A DNA stretch of 64,000 nucleotides from Betaproteobacteria bacterium (lineage in GTDB: Bacteria; Pseudomonadota; Gammaproteobacteria; Burkholderiales; Usitatibacteraceae). The position numbers and the translations under genes were made by a program. Under the pieces are notes generated by a model. That model was not told where the DNA came from. It did not search any database and saw only the letters and a list, made by a program, of their open reading frames with translations. Location of the stretch: contig JADJSD010000001.1 of the NCBI GenBank assembly GCA_016711875.1, positions 1,612,001-1,676,000 on the forward strand, in the 5' to 3' direction. Positions 34,285 to 42,947 of the stretch are shown here, in pieces; within the stretch, counting starts at the first letter, position 1, and every line of letters begins with the position of its first letter.

Positions 34285-36252
34285 ATGCACGAAGCCCTTC
34301 CAGTCGCCCTGATCCTCCTGGGTTCCGTCGTCGCGGTCGTCGTGCTGTTCCGGCGATTGTCGATGCCCGCGATCCTGGGTTACCTCCTCGTCGGCGCGGT
34401 CATCGGCCCGGGGGCGCTCGGCATCGTCTCGGCCACGGAGGAGCAGCGCTACCTCGCGGAGTTCGGCGTGGTGTTCCTCATGTTCTCGGTGGGACTGGAG
34501 TTCAGCCTGCCGCAACTCATGGCGATGCGCCGTACCGTGTTCGGCTTCGGCGGCCTGCAGGTGGCGATCGTTCTCGCGGTCGCGGCCGTCGTGGCGCTTG
34601 CCGCCGGCCAGACCTGGCAGACCGGCCTCATCGTGGGCGGCGTGCTCGCCATGTCGTCGACGGCCATCGTCTCCAAGACTCTCTCCGAGCAGGCGCAACT
34701 GCACACGCCGGCGGGACGCCAGATCATGGGCGTGCTGCTCTTCCAGGACCTCGCGGTGATCCCGCTCCTCGTCTTCATCCCGGCCCTCGCGCTGCCGCCG
34801 GACGCGCTGGCCGGGGCGATGGGCATTGCCCTCGGCAAGGCCGCCGTGGTGCTCGCGCTCGTGCTCTTCATCGGCCAGAAGGCCATGCGGCCGCTCTTCA
34901 ACCTGGTCGCGCGGCAGAAGTCCTCCGAACTCTTCGTCCTCTTCGTGCTGCTGGTGACGCTGGGGCTCGCGTGGCTGACGGAACTGGCGGGACTTTCGCT
35001 CGCCCTGGGGTCCTTCCTCGCGGGCATGCTCATCTCGGAGACGGAGTACCGCTACCAGGTCGAGGACTACATCAAGCCGTTTCGCGACGTGCTGCTCGGG
35101 TTCTTCTTCGTGACCATCGGCATGCTGCTCGCGCCCTCGGTGGTCGTGAGCCAGTGGAAGCTCGTGGCGCTCGTGCTCGTGGCCCTGCTCGCGCTCAAGT
35201 TCGTGGTGATCTTCGGATTGGCTCGCGCCTTCGATAACGAGAAGCCAACCGCGCTGCGTTGCGCGCTCGCCCTGGCGCCCGCGGGCGAGTTCGGCTTCGT
35301 GCTGCTCGCCCTGGCGGGCAAGGAATCGGCGCTCGACGCGCAGACGCTGCAGGTGGTGCTCGCCGCGGCCCTCCTGTCGATGGTGCTCACGCCGCTCCTC
35401 ATGGCGAAGAGCGAGCGGATCGTCCTCTACTTCGTGGAGAGCGAGTGGACGCAGCGGGCGATGGCCCTGCACCAGCTCGCGGTGAAGACGATGGCGACGC
35501 AGGGGCACGTGATCGTGTGCGGCTATGGGCGCAGCGGCCAGGCGCTTTCGCGGTTTCTCGAGCGCGAGGGCATCCAGGTGATCGCGCTCGACGCGGACCC
35601 CGAGCGCGTTCGACAGGCTGCGGCGGCTGGCGACTCGGTCGTGTACGGCGACGCGTCGCGCCGCGAGGTGCTCGCGGCGGCGGCGATTTCGCGGGCGGTG
35701 GCCGTGGTGGTGAGCTTCGCGGATACGCCCAAGGCCCTGTCGATCCTCGCGCACGTGCGCGAGATGCGGCCGGAACTGCCGGTCATCGTCCGGACGTGGG
35801 ACGACACGGACGTGGGCAAGCTTCGCGAGGCGGGCGCCGCGGAGATCGTGGCGGAAGTGGTCGAGGGCTCGCTCATGCTCGCCACGCAGACCATGATGCT
35901 GCTCGGCGTGCCGATGAACCGCGTGCTGCGCCGCCTTCGCGAGGTGCGCTCGGAGCGCTACCACCTGATGAGCGGCTTCTTCCCCGGCGCGACGGATACG
36001 GAGACGGAGTCCGATTCCGTCCAGCGGCGATTGCGGTCGGTGATGGTCGGTCCCAGCGCGGCCTGCGTCGGCCACACGCTGGAGAGCATGAATCTCGATG
36101 CGATGGACGTCGAGGTGACGGCGGTGCGGCGGCAGGGCGTGCGCGAGACGAACCCCTCGAGCGGGATGCGGCTTCGCGAGAACGACATCGTCGTCCTCAT
36201 GGGCACGCAGGAGGCGCTCGCGAAGGCGGAGATGCGGATCCTGCAGGGATAA
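34285..36252 (+). CDS. Monovalent cation:proton antiporter-2 (Kef/YbaL type) with RCK domain
   Basis: A 655-residue inner-membrane CPA2 transporter, probably exporting K+ or Na+ in exchange for H+. About 12 hydrophobic helices span residues 5-390, with the conserved LGSFLAGMLISETEYRYQ segment. A TrkA-N/RCK domain follows (about 402-520, starting GHVIVCGYGRSGQALSRFLE, binding NAD(H) or glutathione-type ligands). A TrkA-C domain (about 565-655) ends it. It is near kdsD as in several betaproteobacteria. Choosing between kefB, kefC and ybaL is not possible from sequence alone. Confidence 0.9.
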   Translation: MHEALPVALILLGSVVAVVVLFRRLSMPAILGYLLVGAVIGPGALGIVSATEEQRYLAEFGVVFLMFSVGLEFSLPQLMAMRRTVFGFGGLQVAIVLAVAAVVALAAGQTWQTGLIVGGVLAMSSTAIVSKTLSEQAQLHTPAGRQIMGVLLFQDLAVIPLLVFIPALALPPDALAGAMGIALGKAAVVLALVLFIGQKAMRPLFNLVARQKSSELFVLFVLLVTLGLAWLTELAGLSLALGSFLAGMLISETEYRYQVEDYIKPFRDVLLGFFFVTIGMLLAPSVVVSQWKLVALVLVALLALKFVVIFGLARAFDNEKPTALRCALALAPAGEFGFVLLALAGKESALDAQTLQVVLAAALLSMVLTPLLMAKSERIVLYFVESEWTQRAMALHQLAVKTMATQGHVIVCGYGRSGQALSRFLEREGIQVIALDADPERVRQAAAAGDSVVYGDASRREVLAAAAISRAVAVVVSFADTPKALSILAHVREMRPELPVIVRTWDDTDVGKLREAGAAEIVAEVVEGSLMLATQTMMLLGVPMNRVLRRLREVRSERYHLMSGFFPGATDTETESDSVQRRLRSVMVGPSAACVGHTLESMNLDAMDVEVTAVRRQGVRETNPSSGMRLRENDIVVLMGTQEALAKAEMRILQG

Positions 36253-36254
36253 AA

Positions 36255-36280
36255 AAAGCCCGCCACATGGGCGGGCTTTT
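36255..36280. terminator. Bidirectional rho-independent terminator
   Basis: The stem AAAAGCCCGCC / GGGCGGGCTTTT with loop ACAT has T runs on both strands. It ends both the plus-strand antiporter gene and the minus-strand prepilin operon, which converge here. Confidence 0.88.
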
Positions 36281-36302
36281 CATTCGACCAATTGCCCGAA
36301 GG

Positions 36303-36980
36303 CTAGAACGAGTAGCAGACGAGGTACGGCGTCGCGTCGTCGATCGCATTGGTGGCGATCGCCGTGGCCTGCGCGGTCATCAGCGAAGAGCGCATCGAGC
36401 CCGTCTGCGTGTTGCCGTCGTCCATCTGCACGTCCAGCTGCTTGGCGAACTTGCCGAGGACCGCTTCGGAGCAGATCTGGTAGGTGCCGTTCATCGCGGT
36501 GGGCGCCGTGATGACGGCGTTGGCGAGACCGCCGGCGTTCACGAGGCTCGCGATGCCGATGAAACCGCCGACCGCGTTCTTGGGACGGTAGTCCGGATCC
36601 GCCGCCGCCGTGGGGCCGGCCGCCAGGTTCGCGAGGCGGACGTGCTGCCAGAAAAGGTACGATTCGTCGGTCTGGGTGGCCGACAGCGGCGAGCCGGCGA
36701 TCACGCCGTTGCCCACCGTGTTGGGGGCGCCGGGAGTCGTCGCGTTGGTGGCGCCGTTGATGTGGGTCGCGGCGGCCGAATCATCGCCGGGCAGGGACTT
36801 GAACTTGTCCTGGTAGCCGTAGATGTACGTCGGGATGACGCGGAAGTCGTTCGCGAGGTTCTTCACCTTCGCGCTGTTGATCAGTTCCTGGCCCTTGAGG
36901 ATGCCGCCGAGCAGCAGGCCGATGATCACGAGCACGATCGCGATTTCGACGAGGGTGAAGCCCGATTGTTGCGATTTCAT
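36303..36980 (-). CDS. Type IV prepilin (candidate major or MshA-like subunit)
   Basis: A 225-residue pilin precursor. The short basic leader MKSQQSG ends at the cleavage glycine (G7). The mature N-terminus is FTLVEIAIVLVIIGLLLGG, with the key glutamate at mature position 5. The helix continues into a globular part with DDSAAATHINGAT and two cysteines (in YQICSEA and the C-terminal VCYSF), a likely disulfide near the C-terminus. It has a GGAGAG ribosome site. It is transcribed with a 39-residue membrane protein from a sigma-54 promoter at 37167-37182, which supports it being the main pilin. Secretion by the mshM-K machinery further right is inference. Confidence 0.87.
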   Translation of the reverse strand: MKSQQSGFTLVEIAIVLVIIGLLLGGILKGQELINSAKVKNLANDFRVIPTYIYGYQDKFKSLPGDDSAAATHINGATNATTPGAPNTVGNGVIAGSPLSATQTDESYLFWQHVRLANLAAGPTAAADPDYRPKNAVGGFIGIASLVNAGGLANAVITAPTAMNGTYQICSEAVLGKFAKQLDVQMDDGNTQTGSMRSSLMTAQATAIATNAIDDATPYLVCYSF

Positions 36981-37012
36981 GGTTCTCTCCGATGGAAGAC
37001 GACTACCCCGGT

Positions 37013-37132
37013 TCAGCCTGCCCAGCCCGCGCTACGCAGGAACTGGATGGCCTGGAGCACGATGCCGAGCGCGAGACCCGAGCCGAGCACGACGAGGGCA
37101 AGGGGTTGCTTCTGGGCGGCAGGTCGATTCAT
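37013..37132 (-). CDS. 39-residue single-pass membrane protein upstream of the prepilin
   Basis: A small protein, MNRPAAQKQPLALVVLGSG followed by more hydrophobic residues, with one membrane helix at about residues 10-30 (LALVVLGSGLALGIVLQAI) and a short tail ending GWAG. A good GGAG ribosome site lies 6 bases before the ATG. The gene fills the leader between the sigma-54 promoter and the prepilin, which starts 32 bp downstream. No family recognised. A pilus-associated or chaperone-like role is inference from position. Confidence 0.65.
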   Translation of the reverse strand: MNRPAAQKQPLALVVLGSGLALGIVLQAIQFLRSAGWAG

Positions 37133-37166
37133 GGTGACTCCGGGTGGTGGGGTACGGCGATTACTA

Positions 37167-37182
37167 TGCAACCACCGTGCCA
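37167..37182 (-). promoter_or_regulatory. Sigma-54 (-24/-12) promoter of the prepilin operon
   Basis: Read on the minus strand, TGGCACGGTGGTTGCA matches the sigma-54 consensus TGGCAC-N5-TTGC[AT] at every core position, with exactly 10 bases between the GG and GC dinucleotides. Transcription would start near 37156, 24 bases before the 39-residue protein's ATG. This is the only such match I found in a non-coding part of the window. Confidence 0.88.
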
Positions 37183-37256
37183 CAAAGTCTATCCTGTTGA
37201 AAATTAAGGATGTAATGGTTCCGAGGGGGGGTATGCCGGCTTCCGGGCGCCTGCCA

Positions 37257-37303
37257 GGTGTCGAGAATCCGGACACCGGGTGTAGCCGCGCCCGACAGGT
37301 GTC
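37257..37303. promoter_or_regulatory. Cluster of four GGTGT(C) half-sites: candidate enhancer for the sigma-54 activator
   Basis: GGTGTC occurs at 37257-37262 and 37298-37303, its inverse GACACC at 37272-37277, and GGTGTA at 37279-37284. The middle pair forms the perfect inverted repeat ACACC-G-GGTGT. The cluster lies about 100-147 bp upstream of the predicted sigma-54 start, the usual enhancer distance. From memory, PilR of Pseudomonas binds repeated (C/G)TGTC elements upstream of pilA. It also lies before the divergent kinase gene. Confidence 0.6.
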
Positions 37304-37383
37304 CGCGATTCGGCTGCGCCGGCTTCCCGGCCGGTAGCCGCCGGCCATGCTTTAATTCCCGGGTCCCGACTCAGCCCGCCCCC

Positions 37384-39096
37384 TTGCCCGCCACGCTTCC
37401 CCCCACCCCCGGCTTCAGCACCCGCCTGCTTTCGGCCCGGCGGTGGATCGTGCTGGCGATGCTCCTTGCGCTGCATGCCGCCCTCGTCACGGACCCGGGC
37501 GGCGCCTTCCAGCGCATCTGGCTGATCGTCCACTTCGGCCTCTTCCTGCTGTGGCAGCCGTTCGTCGCGGCGGAGCAGGAGCTCGAACGCCTCGCCGTCG
37601 TGATGCTGCTCGCCATCACCGGGGTCATCATCTATTTCCTGCCCGGCTGGCTCATCGTGGCGTGGATCAGCGTGCTGCTCGGGATCCTCGGGGGCAAGGT
37701 ATTCACGCTGCAGGCGAGGCGGCAGGGGCGCTTCTACCTGGTCGCCTTCTTCTATCTCGCGGCGATCCTCATCGTCTGGGCGGTGCCGAGCCTCGTGATC
37801 CGCGACCAGGTCATTCCGCCGCCGGTCGTGGCCTTCGTGCAGTCGGTGCTGCCCTTCTCGCTCGTCGCCCTGGCCTTCCTGCCTTTCGACTCGCGCGAGG
37901 ACGACCACCGCCAGGTCTTCGACTTCTTCTATGCCGTGCTCGTGTTCCAGCTGGTGGTGGTGCTCGTGCTCGGCGCCGTCGCCCTCACGCGCTACACGAA
38001 CGGCGAGTACTTCACGGCCGCGGGCCTCACCGTCATCGGCTTCGGCGGGACGCTCATCGTGCTCGCGGTGCTCTGGGGCCCGCGCCAGGGCTTCGGTGGT
38101 CTCCGGACCTACCTGTCCCGCTACCTCATGTCCGTGGGCATGCCCTTCGAGATCTGGGTGCGCCGCGTCGCGGACCTCGCCGAGCGCGAACCCGACCCGC
38201 AGCGCTTCCTGCACCAGGCGCTGTCGTTGGTGTCCGAGCTGCCCTGGGTGCGCGGGGGCGAGTGGCGTTCGCCCGAGGGCGAGGGCACATTCGGCGAGAA
38301 GGCGAATGACGCGGCGCGGTTCGCCTTCCACGGCGTCGACCTCACGTTCTACACCGAGATCGACCTGTCTCCCGCGCTCTTCCTGCACATGCGCCTCCTC
38401 GCCCAGGTGGTGGGCGAGTTCTACGAGAGCAAGCGCCGCGAGGCGGAGATGCGCCGAAACGCCTATGTCCAGGCCGTTCACGAGACCGGCGCGCGCCTCA
38501 CGCACGACATCAAGAACCTGCTGCAGTCGCTCTTCACGCTCACGTCGGCGGCGCCGCGGGACGAATCGTTCGACGCGAAGTACGCCCAGCTGCTGTCGCG
38601 CCAGCTGCCGCAGATCACGCGCCGCCTCCAGACGACGCTCGACCAGCTCCGCTCGCCGCAGGTGGAGATCCGCGAGCCGCCGCGCAGCGTGCACGCGTGG
38701 TGGAAGGACCTCGAACGCCGGACCGATGCGAGTGGTGTCCTGTTCGAGCTTCATGGCGAAGGGGCCTGCATGGTGCCGGCATCGGTGTTCGACGGGTTCG
38801 TCGAGAACTGCCTCGTGAACGCCCGGCGCAAGCGCGATGCGAACCCGGGTATGAATATCAGGGTTTCCCTTCACCTGTCGCGGGGGCGGGCCAGCCTCGA
38901 GATCGAGGATTCCGGCGACCCCGTTCCCGCGTCCATCGCCGAGATCCTGTTCGACGAGCCGATTCCCCGGGAAGGGGGCGCGGGTTTCGCGATCGGCCTC
39001 TACCAGCTGGCGCGGCTCGCGGCGCAATCCGGCTACATGGCATCGCTCGCGCGCAACGAACCCGGGCGCGTCGTCTTCCGGCTCGAGCCGGCCTGA
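37384..39096 (+). CDS. Multi-pass membrane sensor histidine kinase (PilS/PrsK-like)
   Basis: About 570 residues if started at the TTG at 37384; GTG 37449 or ATG 37458 are alternatives and the true start is uncertain. Around seven hydrophobic helices fill the first ~240 residues. A linker and a GAF-like region follow, then a His-box TGARLTHDIKNLLQSLFTL, an N-box FVENCLVNARRKRD, and DSGDPVP / GAGFAIGLYQLARLAAQSG of the HATPase domain. There is no receiver domain and no adjacent regulator on the same strand. It shares an intergenic region with the sigma-54 pilin promoter, so the sigma-54-type regulator at the far end of the locus is its probable partner. Confidence 0.83.
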   Translation: MPATLPPTPGFSTRLLSARRWIVLAMLLALHAALVTDPGGAFQRIWLIVHFGLFLLWQPFVAAEQELERLAVVMLLAITGVIIYFLPGWLIVAWISVLLGILGGKVFTLQARRQGRFYLVAFFYLAAILIVWAVPSLVIRDQVIPPPVVAFVQSVLPFSLVALAFLPFDSREDDHRQVFDFFYAVLVFQLVVVLVLGAVALTRYTNGEYFTAAGLTVIGFGGTLIVLAVLWGPRQGFGGLRTYLSRYLMSVGMPFEIWVRRVADLAEREPDPQRFLHQALSLVSELPWVRGGEWRSPEGEGTFGEKANDAARFAFHGVDLTFYTEIDLSPALFLHMRLLAQVVGEFYESKRREAEMRRNAYVQAVHETGARLTHDIKNLLQSLFTLTSAAPRDESFDAKYAQLLSRQLPQITRRLQTTLDQLRSPQVEIREPPRSVHAWWKDLERRTDASGVLFELHGEGACMVPASVFDGFVENCLVNARRKRDANPGMNIRVSLHLSRGRASLEIEDSGDPVPASIAEILFDEPIPREGGAGFAIGLYQLARLAAQSGYMASLARNEPGRVVFRLEPA

Positions 39097-39103
39097 GCGG
39101 AGC

Positions 39104-39865
39104 TCAAGGCGCACGGCCCGCCGCGACCAGCCGGCTCGCCAGCTGGTTCACGCCGGCCCAGATGACGAGGTCGTCGAAATCCCGGGTGGGCTCGTGTGCG
39201 ACGAAGACGCCGTCGCCATCGACGTTCCGCGATTCGTCGCTGCCACGCAGGGGTATGTCGGGCGCGTTGGGGCCGAGCGACATCAGCACGAACGCCGCCT
39301 TTCGCGTGAGTTGGTTGGCGGCCGGACCGCATCCCGACGCGTCGGCGGAAGCGCCAGTCGAGCAGATGACGAGATAGCCCGGCGCGGCGCCAATCTCGTC
39401 CAGCGTCGCCTGTCTTACGCCGTTCGCGCGCGTGAGTGGGTTCGCGATGCCGCCCACGGCGCGGCCGCCGAACACGGCATACCGGATCCGGTTCGCATTT
39501 GTCCCCCAGGCATCCCTCGCGAACCCCTCGGCATCGAGCGGGGAGAGGCCCAGCGTCGCGGCCGGCAGGAAGCCGTCGAAGAACGCGGCGCAGAGCCCGT
39601 CGCGCGCGTCGCTGCCGGGGGCGAAGCTTTCGTTGCCGCGGCTCTCGCCTGTGGCTGGGCAGGGCAGCCTGCCGTTGGCCGCCGCGAAGCCGAGCAGGGC
39701 GTCGCGGGCCTCGTCGAGCTGGCGCTTCGACTCCTCGACGCGGCGAAGCGAAACCTGGGCGGCAAGCGGCATCGACAGGCCCGCGGCGAGGATCGCCAGG
39801 ATGAAGAGGACGAGCATCAGTTCGAGCAGCGTGAACGCTCGCGCGCAGGCCGGGCGCCGGTTCAT
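39104..39865 (-). CDS. Large prepilin, LPCP/FDD family, copy 4
   Basis: A 253-residue prepilin-like protein: leader MNRRPACARA, then FTLLELMLVLFILAILAAG with glutamate at mature position 5 (preceded by Ala rather than Gly). The globular part contains the family block GRLPCPATGE, a TLGL/DAWG/YAVFGG segment, a signal-like APGYLVIC strand, SLGPNAPD, and FVAHEPTRDFDDLVIWAG near the C-terminus. It shares this order with the three genes upstream. It is the last gene of the pilus operon and its start overlaps the previous stop as ATGA. Confidence 0.82.
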   Translation of the reverse strand: MNRRPACARAFTLLELMLVLFILAILAAGLSMPLAAQVSLRRVEESKRQLDEARDALLGFAAANGRLPCPATGESRGNESFAPGSDARDGLCAAFFDGFLPAATLGLSPLDAEGFARDAWGTNANRIRYAVFGGRAVGGIANPLTRANGVRQATLDEIGAAPGYLVICSTGASADASGCGPAANQLTRKAAFVLMSLGPNAPDIPLRGSDESRNVDGDGVFVAHEPTRDFDDLVIWAGVNQLASRLVAAGRAP

Positions 39866-41442
39866 CGCCTCGCTCCCGCCGGTGGCGTGATGACGATGTC
39901 GTTGGCGCCTCTTCCCGTGCCGGATGCGAGGCGGTTGAAGGCGCGCGATCCCGGCCCGGGCGGGTCGCCCGGGTCCGGTGCGCACTCCGCCGTGGAGGGA
40001 TTGGCGTTGAGGCGGCGCAGGTCGGCGTTGGGCCCTTCGAGCCATTGCCGCGCATCCAGACTGGCGAAAGCGCTGCGCGACTGTCGGCCTTCGTCCCGCG
40101 CGAGCGGCGGCCCGGCCACGATGACGGCGAAGCGCTGGCCGGCCGTCGCTTCACCGACGACGAGGCAGGCGTTCGCGTCGCACGGCCGGGAACCATCGGC
40201 GACGGGCGCGGCGGCTTCGGAGACGGCATAGAACACGTGAGGCTTCCACGCACTCCACCACGAGTGCGATGCGAGGCCCGCCGTGCGACCCGCGCTGTCG
40301 GAGAGACTGCAGCCCGTCCGGCCCTGGTGCCAGCGAGGCGAGAGCGTGCCGCCGCTGTCGCGTTCGGTGGCGACGAACGGCGTGTCCGGGATGCGCCCGA
40401 AGCGCACGCCGCTCGCGTCCGCGCCGCGAAGAGCCGCATTCGAATCGCGGCTTCGGCAGGCGGGAGAGGCCCACGGCGTTCGTCCTCCGTGCGCGGGAAG
40501 TTCGGCGTACTGCTGCAGGCAATTCGCCGCCTCCTCGCCCACGCGGCGCATCACCCGGGGCATGAGATCGTCGTACGAGAGGACGGCGATCCGGTCGTTC
40601 ACCCACAAGGTGCCGTCGGTGGTGACGATGGGGCCCTGGATGAAGCCGTCCCGGTTCAGCGTTCTTCCCGCGGCGTCGTTGCGATCGACGAACCTCGCGT
40701 TGTCCTCGTCGGCGAAGGCGGGGCCGGGCGATCGGTCGAGGTAGTTCGCGGGATCGCACTTCGGCGTGAGCGTGGGCGGCTCGGTGAGGCAGCGTCCGGC
40801 TTCGTTGCAGCGTCCGCCTTCGCAGGTTCGCGCTTGTGCCCGTGTCGGGCTGCCTTGCCCGTTCCAGCGGGCGAGCACCGGGCCCGGCGCGATCACCAGG
40901 GCTACGGCACCCCCGCGCCCGGGATCGTAGGAGCTCGCGGAGGTGCCGTCATGGATCACGGTGCCCGAGGCGTCGCGCACGGTGATCGTGCCCAAGGCGG
41001 CTTCGGGCGACATGTCGAGGCACTCGACGCTCACGGTGCAATTGAGCAGGCCCTTGTGCTTGCTCGAGACGGCGTACCAGAGGCGTTCGCCGAAGGCATC
41101 GCGCAGGTCCGCGAGGCCCAGTGTCTTCCACGGCAGCCGCCCGAGGCGCTGCCATTGGCCCGTTTCGCCGGACATCGACCCGCACGTCGATTCGGCCCAG
41201 CCGTCGTCGTCGAGGTCCGGGCAGGGAAGGTAGCCCGGGCCGACGATCTCGTTGACGGGGCGCGCGGTGGCGTAGGCGATGAGGGCTTCGCGCGCGGCGG
41301 CGAGGGCGGTGTCGCTCGCGGCGTAGCGACGCGGGCCGGTGGCGGATCGGGCGAGGGCTGTGGTGAAGAGGGCGGTCAGCGCGATCGCGAAGAAGGCGGC
41401 GATGGCGAGGAGGACGGCGCCCGACTGGCGATTCGATCGCAT
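39862..41442 (-). CDS. Large pilin-like protein, LPCP/FDD family, copy 3 (526 aa)
   Basis: I chose the ATG at 41442 because a GGAG site lies 7 bases upstream; an ATG at 41466 would add eight residues but has no ribosome site. The N-terminus NRQSGAVLLAIAAFFAIAL is a membrane helix resembling PilX/MshP-like proteins and lacks FTLxE, so peptidase processing is uncertain. The family block is present as GPGYLPCPDLDDDGW, LPWKTLGLADLRDAFGERLWYAV. A long cysteine-rich insert (about 200-400) follows. It ends with DIVITPPAGARR, the counterpart of the FDD motif. It may be a minor or tip pilin. Confidence 0.78.
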   Translation of the reverse strand: MRSNRQSGAVLLAIAAFFAIALTALFTTALARSATGPRRYAASDTALAAAREALIAYATARPVNEIVGPGYLPCPDLDDDGWAESTCGSMSGETGQWQRLGRLPWKTLGLADLRDAFGERLWYAVSSKHKGLLNCTVSVECLDMSPEAALGTITVRDASGTVIHDGTSASSYDPGRGGAVALVIAPGPVLARWNGQGSPTRAQARTCEGGRCNEAGRCLTEPPTLTPKCDPANYLDRSPGPAFADEDNARFVDRNDAAGRTLNRDGFIQGPIVTTDGTLWVNDRIAVLSYDDLMPRVMRRVGEEAANCLQQYAELPAHGGRTPWASPACRSRDSNAALRGADASGVRFGRIPDTPFVATERDSGGTLSPRWHQGRTGCSLSDSAGRTAGLASHSWWSAWKPHVFYAVSEAAAPVADGSRPCDANACLVVGEATAGQRFAVIVAGPPLARDEGRQSRSAFASLDARQWLEGPNADLRRLNANPSTAECAPDPGDPPGPGSRAFNRLASGTGRGANDIVITPPAGARR

Positions 41443-41553
41443 CGGAATGCTCCGGCGGGAAGGCATGGCCGGAGTCTGCGGCGCGCGGCGATGGGCGTCG
41501 CTGGAGAATCGCCGGCTTGTGTAGCGGGGATTCGCGAGGTCGAGTGGTGACTG

Positions 41554-42936
41554 CTAGGGGCAGTCTTCTCCCGCGATCGCCCCCGGCGCCTTGCACGAAG
41601 GATTCGAAGAGGGGCAGGCCGCAATGGCCTGGACATTGAGCGTCGAGTCGTAATTGAAGGACGCCGTGAGTCGTGGCTCGATCGTCACTTCGGTGAAATC
41701 CCCGCCGGGGTTCAGCGTGAAGTTCACTCGACCGTCGCCGTTGCGGCAAGCCGTCTTCGTCACGCGGATGGTCGATCCGCCGACTATGAAGTCGAAGCTC
41801 ACGCGCTCGCGTTCGCCTGACTGGTCACCGAAGCGTCCGAGGGTCACGCCCAGATACCTGGCTGTCTGCGCAAACGTGAACACCAGCCCTTCGTTGGTCG
41901 CGCGGTTGGCCGTGGCGGCCGATGCGGAATTGGAGCTCGTGCCGATCGACCCGATGCCGGTACCGGTGTCGACATTGAATCCGACATTTCTTCCTGAATC
42001 GCCAATGGCCGTGACGGTGATGGCGCCCGCGCCTGAACCGAATGTGAGGGTGGTTTGACCCGTGTTGTATCCGCCTGCGCCGCCGGCCGCGGCGATGGCG
42101 GCTGCAGTGAACACCTGCGATGCGGAAGCGGGCGGGGCGCCCCAGTCGCGCGCGGTCAGCTTGGCGGCATTGACGACGTCCGTGATCGAGACCGCGAGCA
42201 CGGTGTCGTCGAAATGCGCGACATCCGTGGGCGCTACGCCGGGAGGGGAGCGCGACCTTTGGTTGAACGTCGCGCCGGCCTGTGCGTTGGGCAATTCGAG
42301 AGAGCCCGCCGAAGGAAGCGCGGATCTGCCGGTTCCCTCCGCGGCGAAGGCGCCGAGCCCCGATTCCCCATGGCTGATCAACACGAAAGCGAACCCGCCG
42401 GTGGTAGCGGCATCGCCCTGGATCGACAAGCCCTTGCCGGCGAGAAAGGCGGCCGGTGGCGTCTGGCGCGCGGCCTGGCAGAGTCCGCTCGCATTGACCG
42501 TATCGGATGCTGCGCCGTTGACGTTGCAGTCGGACATGCTGGTGCCGCCCACCTGCGTGAACCCGGTGTTGCCGGAGAAGACGCGGTAGGAAATCTTCCG
42601 GCCCCAGCCGTCGAGGATTTCGTCCCGCCGAAGTGCGAGCGCGGCCCACGGCACGACGCCATCCGGCGAGTTGCACGTTGCGAATGGGGAAACCGCGTTT
42701 TCGGTTCCCGCATCAACGTTTCCCGCCGCAGGGCAGGGGATTCGCTGATTCAGGGTCGCGAAGCGCGAAAGACTTTCCGCGATCCGTCGCATGTTGGCTT
42801 CCGTTACCGTCCGCTGGTCCAGGCCGAGCGCGGAATCGAAATAGCGCGCGCCGAGGATGAGTGCAACCAGCCCGAGTACCAGCAGGATGACTATCGTGGC
42901 AGCGGCCAATCCTGCCTGGCGATTGCGGGGGACCAA
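41554..42936 (-). CDS. Large pilin-like protein, LPCP/FDD family, copy 2, with extra C-terminal beta domain
   Basis: 460 residues from a TTG start at 42936 (GGAA site upstream). NRQAGLAAATIVILLVLGLVALILG is a pilin-like helix lacking FTLxE. The family block reads NQRIPCPAAGN, VPWAALAL, ILDGWGRKISYRVFSGN, then ISHGESGLGAF and VAHFDDTVLAV. After that motif, where the paralogues stop, it continues about 190 residues with a glycine/threonine-rich beta domain (FVFTFAQTARYLGVTLGRFGD-like strands, FTEVTIEPR) and a C-terminus with cysteines. The extra domain makes it a candidate tip adhesin; that is inference. 12 bp after copy 1. Confidence 0.78.
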   Translation of the reverse strand: MVPRNRQAGLAAATIVILLVLGLVALILGARYFDSALGLDQRTVTEANMRRIAESLSRFATLNQRIPCPAAGNVDAGTENAVSPFATCNSPDGVVPWAALALRRDEILDGWGRKISYRVFSGNTGFTQVGGTSMSDCNVNGAASDTVNASGLCQAARQTPPAAFLAGKGLSIQGDAATTGGFAFVLISHGESGLGAFAAEGTGRSALPSAGSLELPNAQAGATFNQRSRSPPGVAPTDVAHFDDTVLAVSITDVVNAAKLTARDWGAPPASASQVFTAAAIAAAGGAGGYNTGQTTLTFGSGAGAITVTAIGDSGRNVGFNVDTGTGIGSIGTSSNSASAATANRATNEGLVFTFAQTARYLGVTLGRFGDQSGERERVSFDFIVGGSTIRVTKTACRNGDGRVNFTLNPGGDFTEVTIEPRLTASFNYDSTLNVQAIAACPSSNPSCKAPGAIAGEDCP

Positions 42937-42947
42937 GTCAGGTTCCG

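Noticed and set aside
34066..36075. A 669-codon frame opposite the Kef-type antiporter
   Set aside because: It is His/Arg/Glu-rich, the mirror of transmembrane codons, with no conserved feature.
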